From Magnetococcus marinus MC-1 (GTDB lineage: Bacteria; Pseudomonadota; Magnetococcia; Magnetococcales; Magnetococcaceae): a stretch of DNA of 64,000 bases. The stretch is taken from the NCBI RefSeq assembly GCF_000014865.1, contig NC_008576.1:1889501-1953500 (forward strand), written 5' to 3'. The notes beneath the pieces were generated by a model, which was given only the letters and a program-made list of their open reading frames with translations, was not told the DNA's origin and did no database searches. The translations under genes and the position numbers were made by a program. The first letter of the stretch is position 1. Every line of letters begins with the position of its first letter. This document shows positions 42,777-51,067 of the stretch, one piece after another.

Positions 42777-43361
42777 ATGAGTCTGTATGAATATACCGGT
42801 TTGCATCATGTCGCATTTGCGACGCAGGATATCGAGGCAACGGTGCGCTTTTGGCGGGATCTGTTAGGCATGCGCTTGGTCTATGCCTATGGCCGACCAG
42901 GTTACAGGCAGTACTTTTTTGAAGTGTCAGGGGATTCTCGGATCTCCTTTTTTGAGTGGCCTGAAGTAAAAAAATTACCCCTACGTCGCCATGGTGATCC
43001 GGTGGATGGGCCGTTTGCTTTTGACCATATCTCTGTTGGGGTTGAGAACGATAACCGCTTGTGGGATATGATGGGTCGCTTGGAGGGGGCTGAGATACCC
43101 TGTAGTGATCTGATTGACCATGGCTATTTTCACTCGATCTACTCGTATGACCCTAACGGTATTCCCATTGAGTTTACCTGCAACGCACCGGGTTTAAATG
43201 TGCTTGATCGGCCTGATTTGCGTGATGATCAGCCTGAGGAGTCGATTCTATGCCGGTCAGAACCGGTGCCTGGACGTTGGCCCAAACCCGATCCAATCCC
43301 CGAGGAGGAGCGTATTATGGTGTCGGGTGAGGGCAGTGACCATTTTCAATTGATCACCTAA
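42777..43361 (+). CDS. VOC-superfamily (glyoxalase/extradiol dioxygenase fold) protein
   Basis: About 194 residues: one vicinal-oxygen-chelate domain of two beta-alpha-beta-beta-beta units. Likely metal ligands are His in GLHHVAFATQDIE, His in FAFDHISVGV and Glu in GIPIEFTC. The C-terminal 45 residues are Pro- and acid-rich and outside the fold. The start ATG 42777 has GGAG eight bases upstream. The family includes glyoxalases, dioxygenases and resistance proteins; the substrate cannot be inferred. It stands alone between two terminators. Confidence 0.8.
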   Translation: MSLYEYTGLHHVAFATQDIEATVRFWRDLLGMRLVYAYGRPGYRQYFFEVSGDSRISFFEWPEVKKLPLRRHGDPVDGPFAFDHISVGVENDNRLWDMMGRLEGAEIPCSDLIDHGYFHSIYSYDPNGIPIEFTCNAPGLNVLDRPDLRDDQPEESILCRSEPVPGRWPKPDPIPEEERIMVSGEGSDHFQLIT

Positions 43362-43418
43362 GGGTAGCGTTGAGCGGCACGCAGGTTGGCGGCAGGCTAT
43401 TTTAGGGTGTGAAACGAG

Positions 43419-43446
43419 AAAAGGCAGGCTGTTAAGCCTGCCTTTT
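43419..43446. terminator. Bidirectional intrinsic terminator
   Basis: Perfect 12-bp stem AAAAGGCAGGCT / AGCCTGCCTTTT with GTTA loop. It ends with T-runs on both strands and lies between convergent genes. Confidence 0.9.
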
Positions 43447-43455
43447 CACTATTTG

Positions 43456-43845
43456 TTAGGCGAAAGCATCTGCAAGCGAGGGTGGGGGAGCGCTTATATT
43501 CACACCCTGCTGCTGGCGTTTATAGGCGTCGGCAACGCGACTACCTTCAGTGAACTGGCGAACCGGGTTGTTGGCGTAGATACGCCGTGCTACCCGTGTT
43601 GCTTCGTCGCGGGCTTGCTGCATCTCTCCCGGTGAGGGGGGTTCAGGCATGATGCGCTGAAACGCTTGTTTCCCACTCTGTGCAGCCTGCTTAGCCGCCT
43701 GGCTTGTTTGTCGACTGATAAACGCCTTTACTTGCTCCTGACCAGATTTGCCGCTTCCCTGGGCAACTTGGGCTTTAGGGGAGCGTGCAACCTGCTGCGA
43801 TGTTGAACCAGATACTCCTGCGGGCATGTTTTGGATGGTATTCAT
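43456..43845 (-). CDS. Hypothetical 129-aa protein, Gln/Ala/Ser-rich
   Basis: There is no family I recognise. The N-terminal 35 residues are Ser/Gln/Gly-rich and probably disordered (QVARSPKAQVAQGSGKSGQEQ). A helical, lysine- and glutamine-rich middle follows (QAAKQAAQSGKQAFQRI), then PEPPSPGEMQQARDEATRVARRIYANNP and a Pro-rich tail. No signal peptide or membrane segment. AAGGACG stands about six bases before the ATG and a terminator follows, so this is probably a real gene. Confidence 0.6.
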   Translation of the reverse strand: MNTIQNMPAGVSGSTSQQVARSPKAQVAQGSGKSGQEQVKAFISRQTSQAAKQAAQSGKQAFQRIMPEPPSPGEMQQARDEATRVARRIYANNPVRQFTEGSRVADAYKRQQQGVNISAPPPSLADAFA

Positions 43846-44097
43846 CGATTTCGTCCTTCACCTGAAGACCGTTATCTCTCACCTTCCATGGGGGCGACGG
43901 CCCTTTATAGGTACTCATCCATCCAGGATCTTTATGGGGTTCTTTTCGGCATCACAGGGCGGAGCTTTAACAAAAATTTACAAAACCTCGTTTTTTTTGA
44001 GGATCCCATGGGATAAATGCCAAGCTTATGCTTAAAGCTACTGGACAAGCATTTGAAAACAAGGGAGCATATGAAAAATTTGAGGTCTTATAGACAT

Positions 44098-44130
44098 AGC
44101 CCGTACAATCGGACGTAGTGGGCTTTTTTT
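44098..44130 (+). terminator. Weak terminator-like hairpin before the antiporter gene
   Basis: AGCCC ... GGGCT followed by seven T, ending 19 bases before the antiporter start. No plus-strand gene lies immediately upstream for it to end, so it may be an attenuator in the leader or a chance structure. Confidence 0.4.
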
Positions 44131-44148
44131 GGTGAGTACAGGATTGTG

Positions 44149-45999
44149 ATGCACGATTATCTGCTTCTTATAACCTTGACCTCTGCCATATCGGTGGGGC
44201 TGGCGCTGCTGCTTAGGCGCTTTGGCTTGCCACTGTTGGTGGGGTATGTGCTGGCAGGGATGGTGGTTTCAGGAGCCCTTGGTTTTCATTATGACCAATC
44301 GGGTCTGTTGCGGGATGTGGCGGAGATGGGGGTGGTGTTCCTGCTGTTTACGGTGGGGTTGGAGTTTTCCTTGCAGCGCCTTAGGCAGATGCGCCATGCC
44401 GTTTTTTTGGTGGGTGGCCTACAGGTGGGGCTGACCGCGCTCATTGTCTGTTTTGGGGCGATCTCTATGTATACCATGGCCATGCCAAGCGCCTTGGTTA
44501 TTGGTTTGAGTGTGGCGCTCTCCTCTACGGCAATTGTGCTCAAGACCCTTTATGAAAATAAGGACATCGGTAAGCCCTATGGTCAAGTCACGGTAGGGGT
44601 TTTGCTGTTTCAAGAGATCAGCGTGGTGCCGATGTTGCTGCTGGTGGGTTTTTTGGGTATGCATACACAAACGCACATAGCCTTGCTGCTGGTGGAGACG
44701 GTGGTTGGGGCGTTGGTCGCGTTTGCGATTATTTATGTGGTAGGGCGTTTTGGGGTGACACGCTTGTTGGCCGCCGTGAGTGAAATGCGCTCTCAGGAAG
44801 CCTTTGTCGCCTCTATTTTAATGGTGGTGGTCTCGGCGGCCTTGCTGACCCATGCCTTGGGCTTTTCTTACGCTTTGGGATCATTGCTGGCGGGTATGAT
44901 GCTGGCCGAAACACAGTACAAGCACCAGGTGGAGGCAGATTTGGTGCCGTTTCGGGATTTATTGCTGGGTGTGTTTTTTATTACCGTGGGTATGCAGGTT
45001 GACCTGAATTTTGCGGTGCAGAATTTACACTGGATTTTGATGGCCACACTGCTGCTGATTGTCTTTAAAACTGCGATCACCTTTGCGGTGGTGCGGCTTA
45101 CCGGTAGCCGTGAGGTGGCATTAAAATCGGCGTTGGCGATTGCCCAAGGCGGGGGTTTTTCATTTGCCATCCTGGAACTGGCGTTGCGGTTGCAGCTGCT
45201 TGAGCCCCAGGTCCACCAGTTTATGGTGACCACCTTAGTATGCTCGATGCTGGTTGCGCCGTTTATGTTGAAGGGTATCCATAAGGATGGCGGTCGTCTG
45301 GCCAAAGATGCTGGGGCGGATGACCCGACGGGTCCGTTCAAGGGCGAGGCGCATAATCGCTTGGTGGTGTGTGGCTACCACCGTTGTGTGCCCATCACCT
45401 TGGAAAAAAACCATGTGGTAGTGTGTGGTTATGGACCTGTTGGGCGGGAGGTGGTGATTCAGCTGCAAGAGGCGGGTTATCCCTACGTCTGCATTGAACA
45501 CCAGCAATCGCTGGTGGGGCAGGGGGTGGATGAGGGACACGCCATTATTTTTGGTAATGCCGCTCAGGATCATCTGCTTAAAATGGCCCATGTCAATGAC
45601 GCCGCCGCAGTCATTATCACGGTGGGGGATGAGAAGAGCAAACGACTGATCGGTAAAGCCGTGGCCCGTGTTTGCGACCATCCCGTTATTGTCACCACGG
45701 CCACCCACCAGGGTGAAGCGCACATGCTGGACGATCTACCCATTAAAGCGATGGTGAACTACCCAAAAGAGACAGCCCGCATGTTGCTAGGTCATGCCCT
45801 GAGCTGTGAGTGGCAGCCAGGATTTATTGGATCGTGGAGCTTGTCTGCCGCCATAACAAAGCCGACCGCAGCAGCTGAGGATGCGCTGGTGCCGGGGGCA
45901 GATATGGGGCTCGCCCAAGGGGTTGGGCTCGCTCCGGCGACAGGGGTTGGCGTGGTGCTGTCTGGCGCGCCGGAAGCGCCTTTTACAAAAGAGACATAG
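44149..45999 (+). CDS. CPA2-family cation/proton antiporter with TrkA-N domain (Kef-type)
   Basis: About 616 residues. Twelve or so membrane helices (about 1-380) of the CPA2 Na+/H+ exchanger fold (LLLRRFGLPLLVGYVLAGMVV, FTVGLEFSLQRL, SSTAIVLKTL) are followed by a cytosolic Rossmann RCK/TrkA-N domain (VVVCGYGPVGREVVIQLQEAGY, then CIEHQQ and IIFGNAAQDHLL). Such proteins couple K+ or Na+ efflux to proton entry under nucleotide or glutathione control. The domain start is preceded by a second VVCGY segment, like a short partial duplication. The last 50 residues are Ala/Gly/Pro-rich. AGGA precedes ATG 44149. Confidence 0.9.
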   Translation: MHDYLLLITLTSAISVGLALLLRRFGLPLLVGYVLAGMVVSGALGFHYDQSGLLRDVAEMGVVFLLFTVGLEFSLQRLRQMRHAVFLVGGLQVGLTALIVCFGAISMYTMAMPSALVIGLSVALSSTAIVLKTLYENKDIGKPYGQVTVGVLLFQEISVVPMLLLVGFLGMHTQTHIALLLVETVVGALVAFAIIYVVGRFGVTRLLAAVSEMRSQEAFVASILMVVVSAALLTHALGFSYALGSLLAGMMLAETQYKHQVEADLVPFRDLLLGVFFITVGMQVDLNFAVQNLHWILMATLLLIVFKTAITFAVVRLTGSREVALKSALAIAQGGGFSFAILELALRLQLLEPQVHQFMVTTLVCSMLVAPFMLKGIHKDGGRLAKDAGADDPTGPFKGEAHNRLVVCGYHRCVPITLEKNHVVVCGYGPVGREVVIQLQEAGYPYVCIEHQQSLVGQGVDEGHAIIFGNAAQDHLLKMAHVNDAAAVIITVGDEKSKRLIGKAVARVCDHPVIVTTATHQGEAHMLDDLPIKAMVNYPKETARMLLGHALSCEWQPGFIGSWSLSAAITKPTAAAEDALVPGADMGLAQGVGLAPATGVGVVLSGAPEAPFTKET

Positions 46000-46097
46000 G
46001 AGAAATGTGTCCAATTGTGTATGCTCGGCGGTTCAGCCTATATCCGTCACCTGCGTTGTCTACGCCGGGGGCATTAACTATTAAGGTGTGGACAGCG

Positions 46098-46373
46098 ATG
46101 AAAGCGTTTAAATTATTGAGTGCCTTGGTGCTGGGTGGAATGATCGTCCTGCTGTTTTGGGTGGGGACCAGTACCGGTGCGCGGATGGCCATGGATGGTT
46201 TGGCGACGGGCCATGATGGTGAGACGGTGTTAGGCGGGTTGCAGGTGCTGTTATCTGTGTTTATGCCGCTGTTAGGGGTGTGGATGTCCCTCTCGATAGC
46301 CAAAAACATGGTGGACCGCTGCAAACGAAAAGGGGGCAAGGGTGGCCTAGATTGCTTGTTGCACGAAGATTAA
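46098..46373 (+). CDS. Small membrane protein, two predicted TM helices (91 aa)
   Basis: Two hydrophobic helices: about 5-24 (LLSALVLGGMIVLLFWVGTS) and about 45-65 (VLLSVFMPLLGVWMSLSIA), with a basic, Gly/Lys-rich C-terminus (CKRKGGKGGLDC). I do not recognise a family. The ATG at 46098 follows AAGG at a long spacing; an upstream start at 46005 would overlap the antiporter leader region but adds a non-membrane extension. It could be an accessory of the antiporter 100 bases upstream, but nothing shows this. Confidence 0.55.
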   Translation: MKAFKLLSALVLGGMIVLLFWVGTSTGARMAMDGLATGHDGETVLGGLQVLLSVFMPLLGVWMSLSIAKNMVDRCKRKGGKGGLDCLLHED

Positions 46374-46403
46374 GGCTGCGCCAACGCGGGCAGCCAGATC
46401 GTG

Positions 46404-46436
46404 ACGGGATGATCCATGGATCATCCCGTTTTGTTA
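46404..46436 (+). terminator. Perfect palindrome / intrinsic terminator
   Basis: ACGGGATGATC-CATG-GATCATCCCGT, then TTTGTT. It ends the antiporter/small-protein transcript. Confidence 0.7.
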
Positions 46437-46450
46437 TCAACATCACCCAG

Positions 46451-46611
46451 CCCGGATCTTTCATGAATCCCTTTGATGATCGCGAATAGATTTGTATTTT
46501 AAAGGACTTTTTAGGTCGCAAAAGAATAGTTATTGATATTTTCAAGCGCTAAAAAGTTCTTTAAAATTCGAAAATCAAGCAAGAGCGTCTGGGATTCATG
46601 AAAGATCCGGG
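46451..46611. repeat. Nested inverted-repeat element, about 161 bp (MITE-like)
   Basis: Outer arms are a perfect 21-bp inverted repeat (46451-46471, starting CCCGGATC, and 46591-46611). Inside them is an 18-bp inverted repeat with one mismatch, TTTTAAAGGACTTTTTAG against CTAAAAAGTTCTTTAAAA. The intervening arms are also partly complementary (TTGATGATCGCGAA against TTGATTTTCGAA after inversion). Together they could fold into one long interrupted hairpin. The AT-rich inner part differs from its surroundings. No target duplication was found. Confidence 0.7.
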
Positions 46612-46668
46612 TGAGTGCCTGATCGCAGATTGGCTGAAGGGTGTCGATTAAATGTGGTTGAAAATCGC

Positions 46669-47430
46669 ATGAATGAACCATTATCCGGTCCGGTGTTTAT
46701 TTTGGATCACCCCTCCCACGGGGGAAATGTAGGTGCCGCATTGCGGGCGATCACCAATATGGGGTTTGAGCATTTGCGTTTGGTCAGACCACGATTTTTT
46801 CCCCATCCTGACGTGGAGGCTTGGGCGGCGGGTACCGCTGCGCGCATCCCAACCATTCAGGTGTTTGATTCGTTGGATGCGGCCACGGCCGATCTTAACC
46901 ATCTGGTCGCCGTCACCCGGCGGGGACGTGGGCAACGGCATCAAGTCATGAGCCCTCGTGAGTTAGGGGTGCGCTTAGACCCAAAACAGCAGCTTGCCAG
47001 TAGCCGGGTGGGCATTTTATTTGGCACCGAACGTACCGGTCTGGAAACAGCGGATGTGGAGCGGTGCCACTGGATCTGCACCATCCCCACCCATGGGGAG
47101 AAGGGCTCCTTAAATCTTTCGCAGGCGGTGATGTTGGTCGCCTATGAATTGATGCTTGGGCAGGGGCTAGGGGAGGTTCCTGTGCACGATCCGCAGCGGG
47201 ATGATGCCTTGGCAAGCCAAGATGAGATGGTGCGGTTTTTTGACCATTTGCAGGATGTTTTGATGCAGATCGACTTTATCCAACCGGACCGCTACAAACA
47301 GATGATGGGTACCCTCAAGGCGCTCTTTAACCGAGCGGCGCTGGATCGCCGAGAAATCACCATTCTACGGGGTATACTTACAGAGGTTATCCACCATTGC
47401 GCACGCAAGATTTCGGCTCTGCAACGTTAA
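46669..47430 (+). CDS. trmJ: tRNA (cytidine/uridine-2'-O)-methyltransferase TrmJ
   Basis: About 253 residues, SPOUT-class methyltransferase. Typical motifs: GPVFILDHPSHGGNVGAALRAITNMGF, motif 2 ILFGTERTGLETADVERCHWICTIPT, and motif 3 GSLNLSQAVMLVAYEL, which forms the SAM-binding knot. The C-terminal helical extension (about 170-253) is normal for TrmJ. It methylates position 32 of several tRNAs in other bacteria. Start ATG 46669 was chosen to give the family N-terminus; the ribosome site is weak. It overlaps rsmE by 34 bases if rsmE starts at the TTG. Confidence 0.88.
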   Translation: MNEPLSGPVFILDHPSHGGNVGAALRAITNMGFEHLRLVRPRFFPHPDVEAWAAGTAARIPTIQVFDSLDAATADLNHLVAVTRRGRGQRHQVMSPRELGVRLDPKQQLASSRVGILFGTERTGLETADVERCHWICTIPTHGEKGSLNLSQAVMLVAYELMLGQGLGEVPVHDPQRDDALASQDEMVRFFDHLQDVLMQIDFIQPDRYKQMMGTLKALFNRAALDRREITILRGILTEVIHHCARKISALQR

Positions 47431-48140
47431 TTAAACTGGCGCATGCCCCCACCGCTATGGAGTGTGATGTGCCCTTACACCCATCGGCGGCGCAGGCTCT
47501 GCTGGCTTGGCAGGCGCGGGTGGGGGAGCTCTTTACCGTCTGCCATGCGGGGTGTTTTTATCGGGCGCGTTTGCTGGCTGATGGGCACTCTATGCGGGTT
47601 TTTGCAACCCTGAGCTACTCTCCCGAACCGCCAGCCCCCCGTGTGTTGATGCAGGCCATGCCCAACCGAGAACGCTTTTTATGGATCTTGGAAAAGGGGG
47701 TTGAGCTGGGTGCGACGGCTATCTATCCGGTGATCACCGAAAAATCCTACCATGAAGATGCCCCGGCATTGGCAAAACAGGGGGGATGGGTGCGTATTCT
47801 ACAGCGTGCCGCCCGCCAGTGTCGACGCGCTGTTTTGCCTAGGGTCGGTGAACCCCTGACGTTGGAGCAGGCCATCGAACAGGGCGTGGGCATGGCCCAG
47901 TGGTATCTGGATCTGTCGCCAACCCCCTTGCTGGGGGAGCCTCTACAGGGGGCTGTGCAACTGTTTGTGGGCCCAGAAGGGGGGTGGGGTGAGCAGGATC
48001 TGGCGATTTTTCGCGCAAGAGGGGTGGCACCACGCAATCTTGGGCCGCGTTTGTTGCGCACCGAAACCGCCGCGCTGATGGCACTCTCTTGGATTGCCGC
48101 AGCAGACAACCCTTTACATCCCGGCGAGGCTGGGAAATAA
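47397..48140 (+). CDS. rsmE: 16S rRNA m3U1498 methyltransferase RsmE
   Basis: About 247 residues. A PUA-like N-terminal domain (about 1-75) and a SPOUT methyltransferase C-terminal domain. RsmE landmarks: WILEKGVELGATAIYPVITEKS, AARQCRRAVLPRV, LFVGPEGGWGEQDLAIF and PRLLRTETAALMAL. It methylates U1498 in the 16S decoding region. The N-terminus is uncertain: the TTG at 47397 gives a normal-length protein but overlaps trmJ, while ATG 47457 would shorten the PUA domain by 20 residues. Confidence 0.88.
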   Translation: MRTQDFGSATLIKLAHAPTAMECDVPLHPSAAQALLAWQARVGELFTVCHAGCFYRARLLADGHSMRVFATLSYSPEPPAPRVLMQAMPNRERFLWILEKGVELGATAIYPVITEKSYHEDAPALAKQGGWVRILQRAARQCRRAVLPRVGEPLTLEQAIEQGVGMAQWYLDLSPTPLLGEPLQGAVQLFVGPEGGWGEQDLAIFRARGVAPRNLGPRLLRTETAALMALSWIAAADNPLHPGEAGK

Positions 48141-48222
48141 TCCTCAACTGGCGTGCTATTTTGTTGGTTGTAGAGCCCGTCTCATTATCCCTTTTTAGAC
48201 CCTTCATCGTGAGGAGTTCGAT

Positions 48223-49326
48223 ATGTCCTGGAACGGAAACGGTGGCGACCAAGGCCCATGGGGTCAACGTCCCAACAATCCGCAACAGCCCGACCTGGAG
48301 CAGATACTGCGTGCCGCTAAAGATCGTTTTGGTGGTGGCAATCTCCCGGGTGGAAAACTCAGTCTAATCTTTATCTTGGGGGTTGTCCTGGTGGGGTGGT
48401 TTGCCACCGGAATCTATACCGTGGGCCCCAATGAGCAGGCGGTGGTGGTGCGTTTTGGGAAATATGTTGAGACAACAGGTCCCGGTGTAAACATGCACCT
48501 ACCCTGGCCCATCGAAAGTGTGGAAGGAAAGCCTAAAGTTCTGCAAAACCAGCGCATTGAGATTGGTTTTCGCTCTAATGGCAGCCGTGAGATCGACGTG
48601 CCGGCAGAGTCTAAAATGTTGACCGGTGATGAGAACATTATCGATATCAACATGTCGGTGCAGTTTAAAATCAAGGATGCAGCGGATTCGCTGTTTCAGG
48701 TTTCGGATGTGGTCAGCGGTACGCGGGGACGGGAGATTCGTGATCCTTCGCTGCTGATCCGGCAAGCCTCGGAAACCGCACTGCGTGAGGTGGTGGGTAA
48801 AAACAAGATTGATGAAGCTCTAACCAGTGGTAAGGAGCAGATTGAGACGCAAACACGGGAACTTGTTCAAGAAATCTTGGATAGCTACCGCTCGGGTTAT
48901 CAGATTGAGGGGGTGCAGTTGCAGCAGGTACAGCCCCCTGAAGAGGTGATTGACGCCTTTAAAGATGTGGCCAGTGCACGCGAGGATAAAGTGCGTAAGG
49001 TCAACGAAGCGCAAGGGTACAGTGCGGATATTCTACCCAAGGCGATGGGTACTTCGGCCCAGTTGATCAACGAGGCCGAAGCTTACAAGCAGTCCAAGGT
49101 GGCGCGGGCGCGTGGTGATGTTGAGCGCTTTAACAACCTCTATGTCGAGTATAAAAAGGCCAAGGACATAACCCGTACGCGTCTCTATCTTGAGACCATG
49201 GAAGAGGTTATGGCGCGGGCCAATAAAGTGATCATCTCTCCTGAAGCCGGGCGAGGGGTATTACCGCATCTCCCCCTGGATTCACGCATTTTTGGCAGCG
49301 GCAAAACACCGCAGCAGCAGCCTTGA
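48223..49326 (+). CDS. hflK: HflK, stomatin/prohibitin-family regulator of FtsH
   Basis: 367 residues. A Gly/Asn/Pro-rich cytoplasmic N-terminus (MSWNGNGGDQGPWGQ), one TM helix (about 46-66: LIFILGVVLVGWFATGIY) and a periplasmic SPFH/band-7 domain (PNEQAVVVRFGKYVETTGPGVNMHLPWP), followed by a long coiled coil (about 240-330) rich in EAEAYKQ repeats. With HflC it forms the membrane cage around the FtsH protease. GAGGAG lies before the ATG; hflC starts 13 bases after the stop. Confidence 0.95.
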   Translation: MSWNGNGGDQGPWGQRPNNPQQPDLEQILRAAKDRFGGGNLPGGKLSLIFILGVVLVGWFATGIYTVGPNEQAVVVRFGKYVETTGPGVNMHLPWPIESVEGKPKVLQNQRIEIGFRSNGSREIDVPAESKMLTGDENIIDINMSVQFKIKDAADSLFQVSDVVSGTRGREIRDPSLLIRQASETALREVVGKNKIDEALTSGKEQIETQTRELVQEILDSYRSGYQIEGVQLQQVQPPEEVIDAFKDVASAREDKVRKVNEAQGYSADILPKAMGTSAQLINEAEAYKQSKVARARGDVERFNNLYVEYKKAKDITRTRLYLETMEEVMARANKVIISPEAGRGVLPHLPLDSRIFGSGKTPQQQP

Positions 49327-49339
49327 GGGAGGATCTATC

Positions 49340-50242
49340 ATGAATGTTAAAGATCAAAATACACTAACCGGTGGTGTGCTGTTGTTGGTGGCGGGCCTAC
49401 TGTTTGTGCTGTCGATGTCGGCTTATACGCTGCACCAGACGGAGCAGGCGCTGGTGTTGCAGTTAGGGCGTCCAGTGGCGGTGATAACAGAGCCGGGCTT
49501 GCATTTTAAATTGCCGCTTATTCAAAATGTTAAACGTATGGAGACGCGGCTTCTCAACTACGATCAAGATCCTACCAGCGTGCTTTCTAAGGACAAGAAA
49601 AACCTGACTGTGGATAACTATGCCCGGTGGCGTATTACCGATGCATTGAAATATTATCAGGTGGTGGGCAATGAGTACGAGGCCAACAAACGCTTGAAGG
49701 ATGTTATTGATTCGAGCCTGCGTAAGGTGTTGGGTCAGTACGATATGATGGAGATCGTCTCTGGACAGCGCAGCAAATTGATGACCGCCATTGCGGATGA
49801 AGCCAATAAGCAGGCGGTACAGTTTGGTATTACCATTGCTGATGTACGTATTAAACGCACCGATTTGCCGAAAAAGAACGAGGAGTCGGTTTTTTCGCGC
49901 ATGCAGACCGAGCGTCAGCGGCAGGCCAAGCAGTATCGCGCGGAAGGGGAGGAAGAGGCCCGTAAGATACGCTCCCAGGCAGATCGTGAGCGTGAGGTGA
50001 TTTTGGCAAAGGCCTATGAGAAATCGGAAGCGTTGCGTGGTGAAGGTGATGCAGAATCGGCCCGGATCTATGCGGATGCTTTTAATAAGGATCCTGAGTT
50101 CTACCGCTTTTTGCGTACGTTGGATGCCTATAAACGCTCCATTTTAGAGGGCAACACCACGTTGGTTCTCCCCCCCGATGGTTTTTTTGGGGGTTTAAAG
50201 GGGGAAGGCTTTAACACTAAAGACCCCATGGGTATGCAGTGA
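49340..50242 (+). CDS. hflC: HflC, partner of HflK
   Basis: About 300 residues. One N-terminal TM helix (TGGVLLLVAGLLFVLSMSAY, about 10-30), then an SPFH domain (HQTEQALVLQLGRPVAVITEPGLHFKLPL) and a coiled-coil region (ERQRQAKQYRAEGEEEARKIRSQADREREVI). It forms a complex with HflK and FtsH. Start ATG 49340 follows GGGAGGA; an in-frame upstream start would overlap the hflK end. It overlaps the DUF2065 gene by four bases (GTGA). Confidence 0.95.
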   Translation: MNVKDQNTLTGGVLLLVAGLLFVLSMSAYTLHQTEQALVLQLGRPVAVITEPGLHFKLPLIQNVKRMETRLLNYDQDPTSVLSKDKKNLTVDNYARWRITDALKYYQVVGNEYEANKRLKDVIDSSLRKVLGQYDMMEIVSGQRSKLMTAIADEANKQAVQFGITIADVRIKRTDLPKKNEESVFSRMQTERQRQAKQYRAEGEEEARKIRSQADREREVILAKAYEKSEALRGEGDAESARIYADAFNKDPEFYRFLRTLDAYKRSILEGNTTLVLPPDGFFGGLKGEGFNTKDPMGMQ

Positions 50243-50424
50243 ACGATCTGTTAACCGCGCTAGGGCTTGTTTTTATCATCGAGGGCATTCCCTATTTTTT
50301 GGCACCGGGGCAGATGCGCTCTTGGGTTGAGCGTATGATGGCGTTGCCCGACGCGATGTTGCGGCAGACGGGTTTGACGCTGATGATCGTCGGCCTGTTG
50401 ATTATCTATCTGGTAAGGGGTTAA
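50239..50424 (+). CDS. DUF2065 small membrane protein (YjeT-like)
   Basis: 61 residues, two membrane helices (about 4-23 and 43-59) separated by a short polar loop with ERMMALPD. The sequence and its position directly after hflC fit the DUF2065/YjeT family. Function unknown. The GTG start overlaps the hflC stop by four bases. Confidence 0.85.
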   Translation: MNDLLTALGLVFIIEGIPYFLAPGQMRSWVERMMALPDAMLRQTGLTLMIVGLLIIYLVRG

Positions 50425-50487
50425 GCGGGGGCGTTGTGTCCCTGCTTAACCTTGTCTCTCAGTTCCGGCTTGTTGGAGCGCGTCCCC

Positions 50488-51030
50488 ATGGATAAGGATC
50501 TCAGTCATATTAAGCTGCCCATCAGTGCGGCGGGTCATCATGTGCGGCACTATCAGGGTATCGTACCTGCGGTCTTGTTGGAGGGGCTGCAAGAGGCGGT
50601 GGAGACCACGCAGGTGCAGGATGCTCACTGTGATTTAAAGGCTCAGATTGAACGAGGCAAGCTGCATGTGACCGGCACAGTGACGGCCACGGTTTCTATG
50701 AACTGCTCCCGCTGTTTGGTGGATTTTGAGCGTCTGTTGGAGGGGGATGTGGAGCGTTGGTACGCCACGGGGGTGGATCCCAACAACGGCAGTATGGGTG
50801 AGTTGGCGGTGACCGATGAGACGGTCTATTTAGAGGATGACCTCTTTACGCTTGCGCCGTTGGCGGATGAGGAGTTGTTGTTGCATCTGCCCATGGTGCC
50901 CCTTTGTGGGGAGGGGTGTAAGGGGATTTGTGCGCAGTGTGGGGCCAATTTGAATGAGGGTCCGTGTGGTTGCGATGATGGACCCCAGGATAGCCCTTTT
51001 GCGGCGTTGAAGCTGCTCAAATTGAAGTGA
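50488..51030 (+). CDS. yceD: YceD family (DUF177) protein
   Basis: About 180 residues. The DUF177 pattern is clear: VTATVSMNCSRCLVDFE in the middle, DLFTLAPLADEELLLHLPMVPLC, then GCKGICAQCGANLN. The Cys residues (CSRC, C-x4-CKGICAQC) may bind zinc. YceD proteins contribute to 23S rRNA synthesis or 50S assembly in bacteria and plastids, and the gene usually precedes rpmF (L32). Here no rpmF follows; a palindromic terminator and repeat DNA come instead. The start ATG 50488 has GGAG about ten bases before it. Confidence 0.88.
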   Translation: MDKDLSHIKLPISAAGHHVRHYQGIVPAVLLEGLQEAVETTQVQDAHCDLKAQIERGKLHVTGTVTATVSMNCSRCLVDFERLLEGDVERWYATGVDPNNGSMGELAVTDETVYLEDDLFTLAPLADEELLLHLPMVPLCGEGCKGICAQCGANLNEGPCGCDDGPQDSPFAALKLLKLK

Positions 51031-51037
51031 TTGTAAG

Positions 51038-51060
51038 CGGGGAGCCATGGCTCCCCGTTG
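51038..51060 (+). terminator. Palindromic terminator after yceD
   Basis: CGGGGAGC-CATG-GCTCCCCG, then TTGTT. Weak T-run, but well placed eight bases after the stop. Confidence 0.6.
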
Positions 51061-51067
51061 TTAGGCA

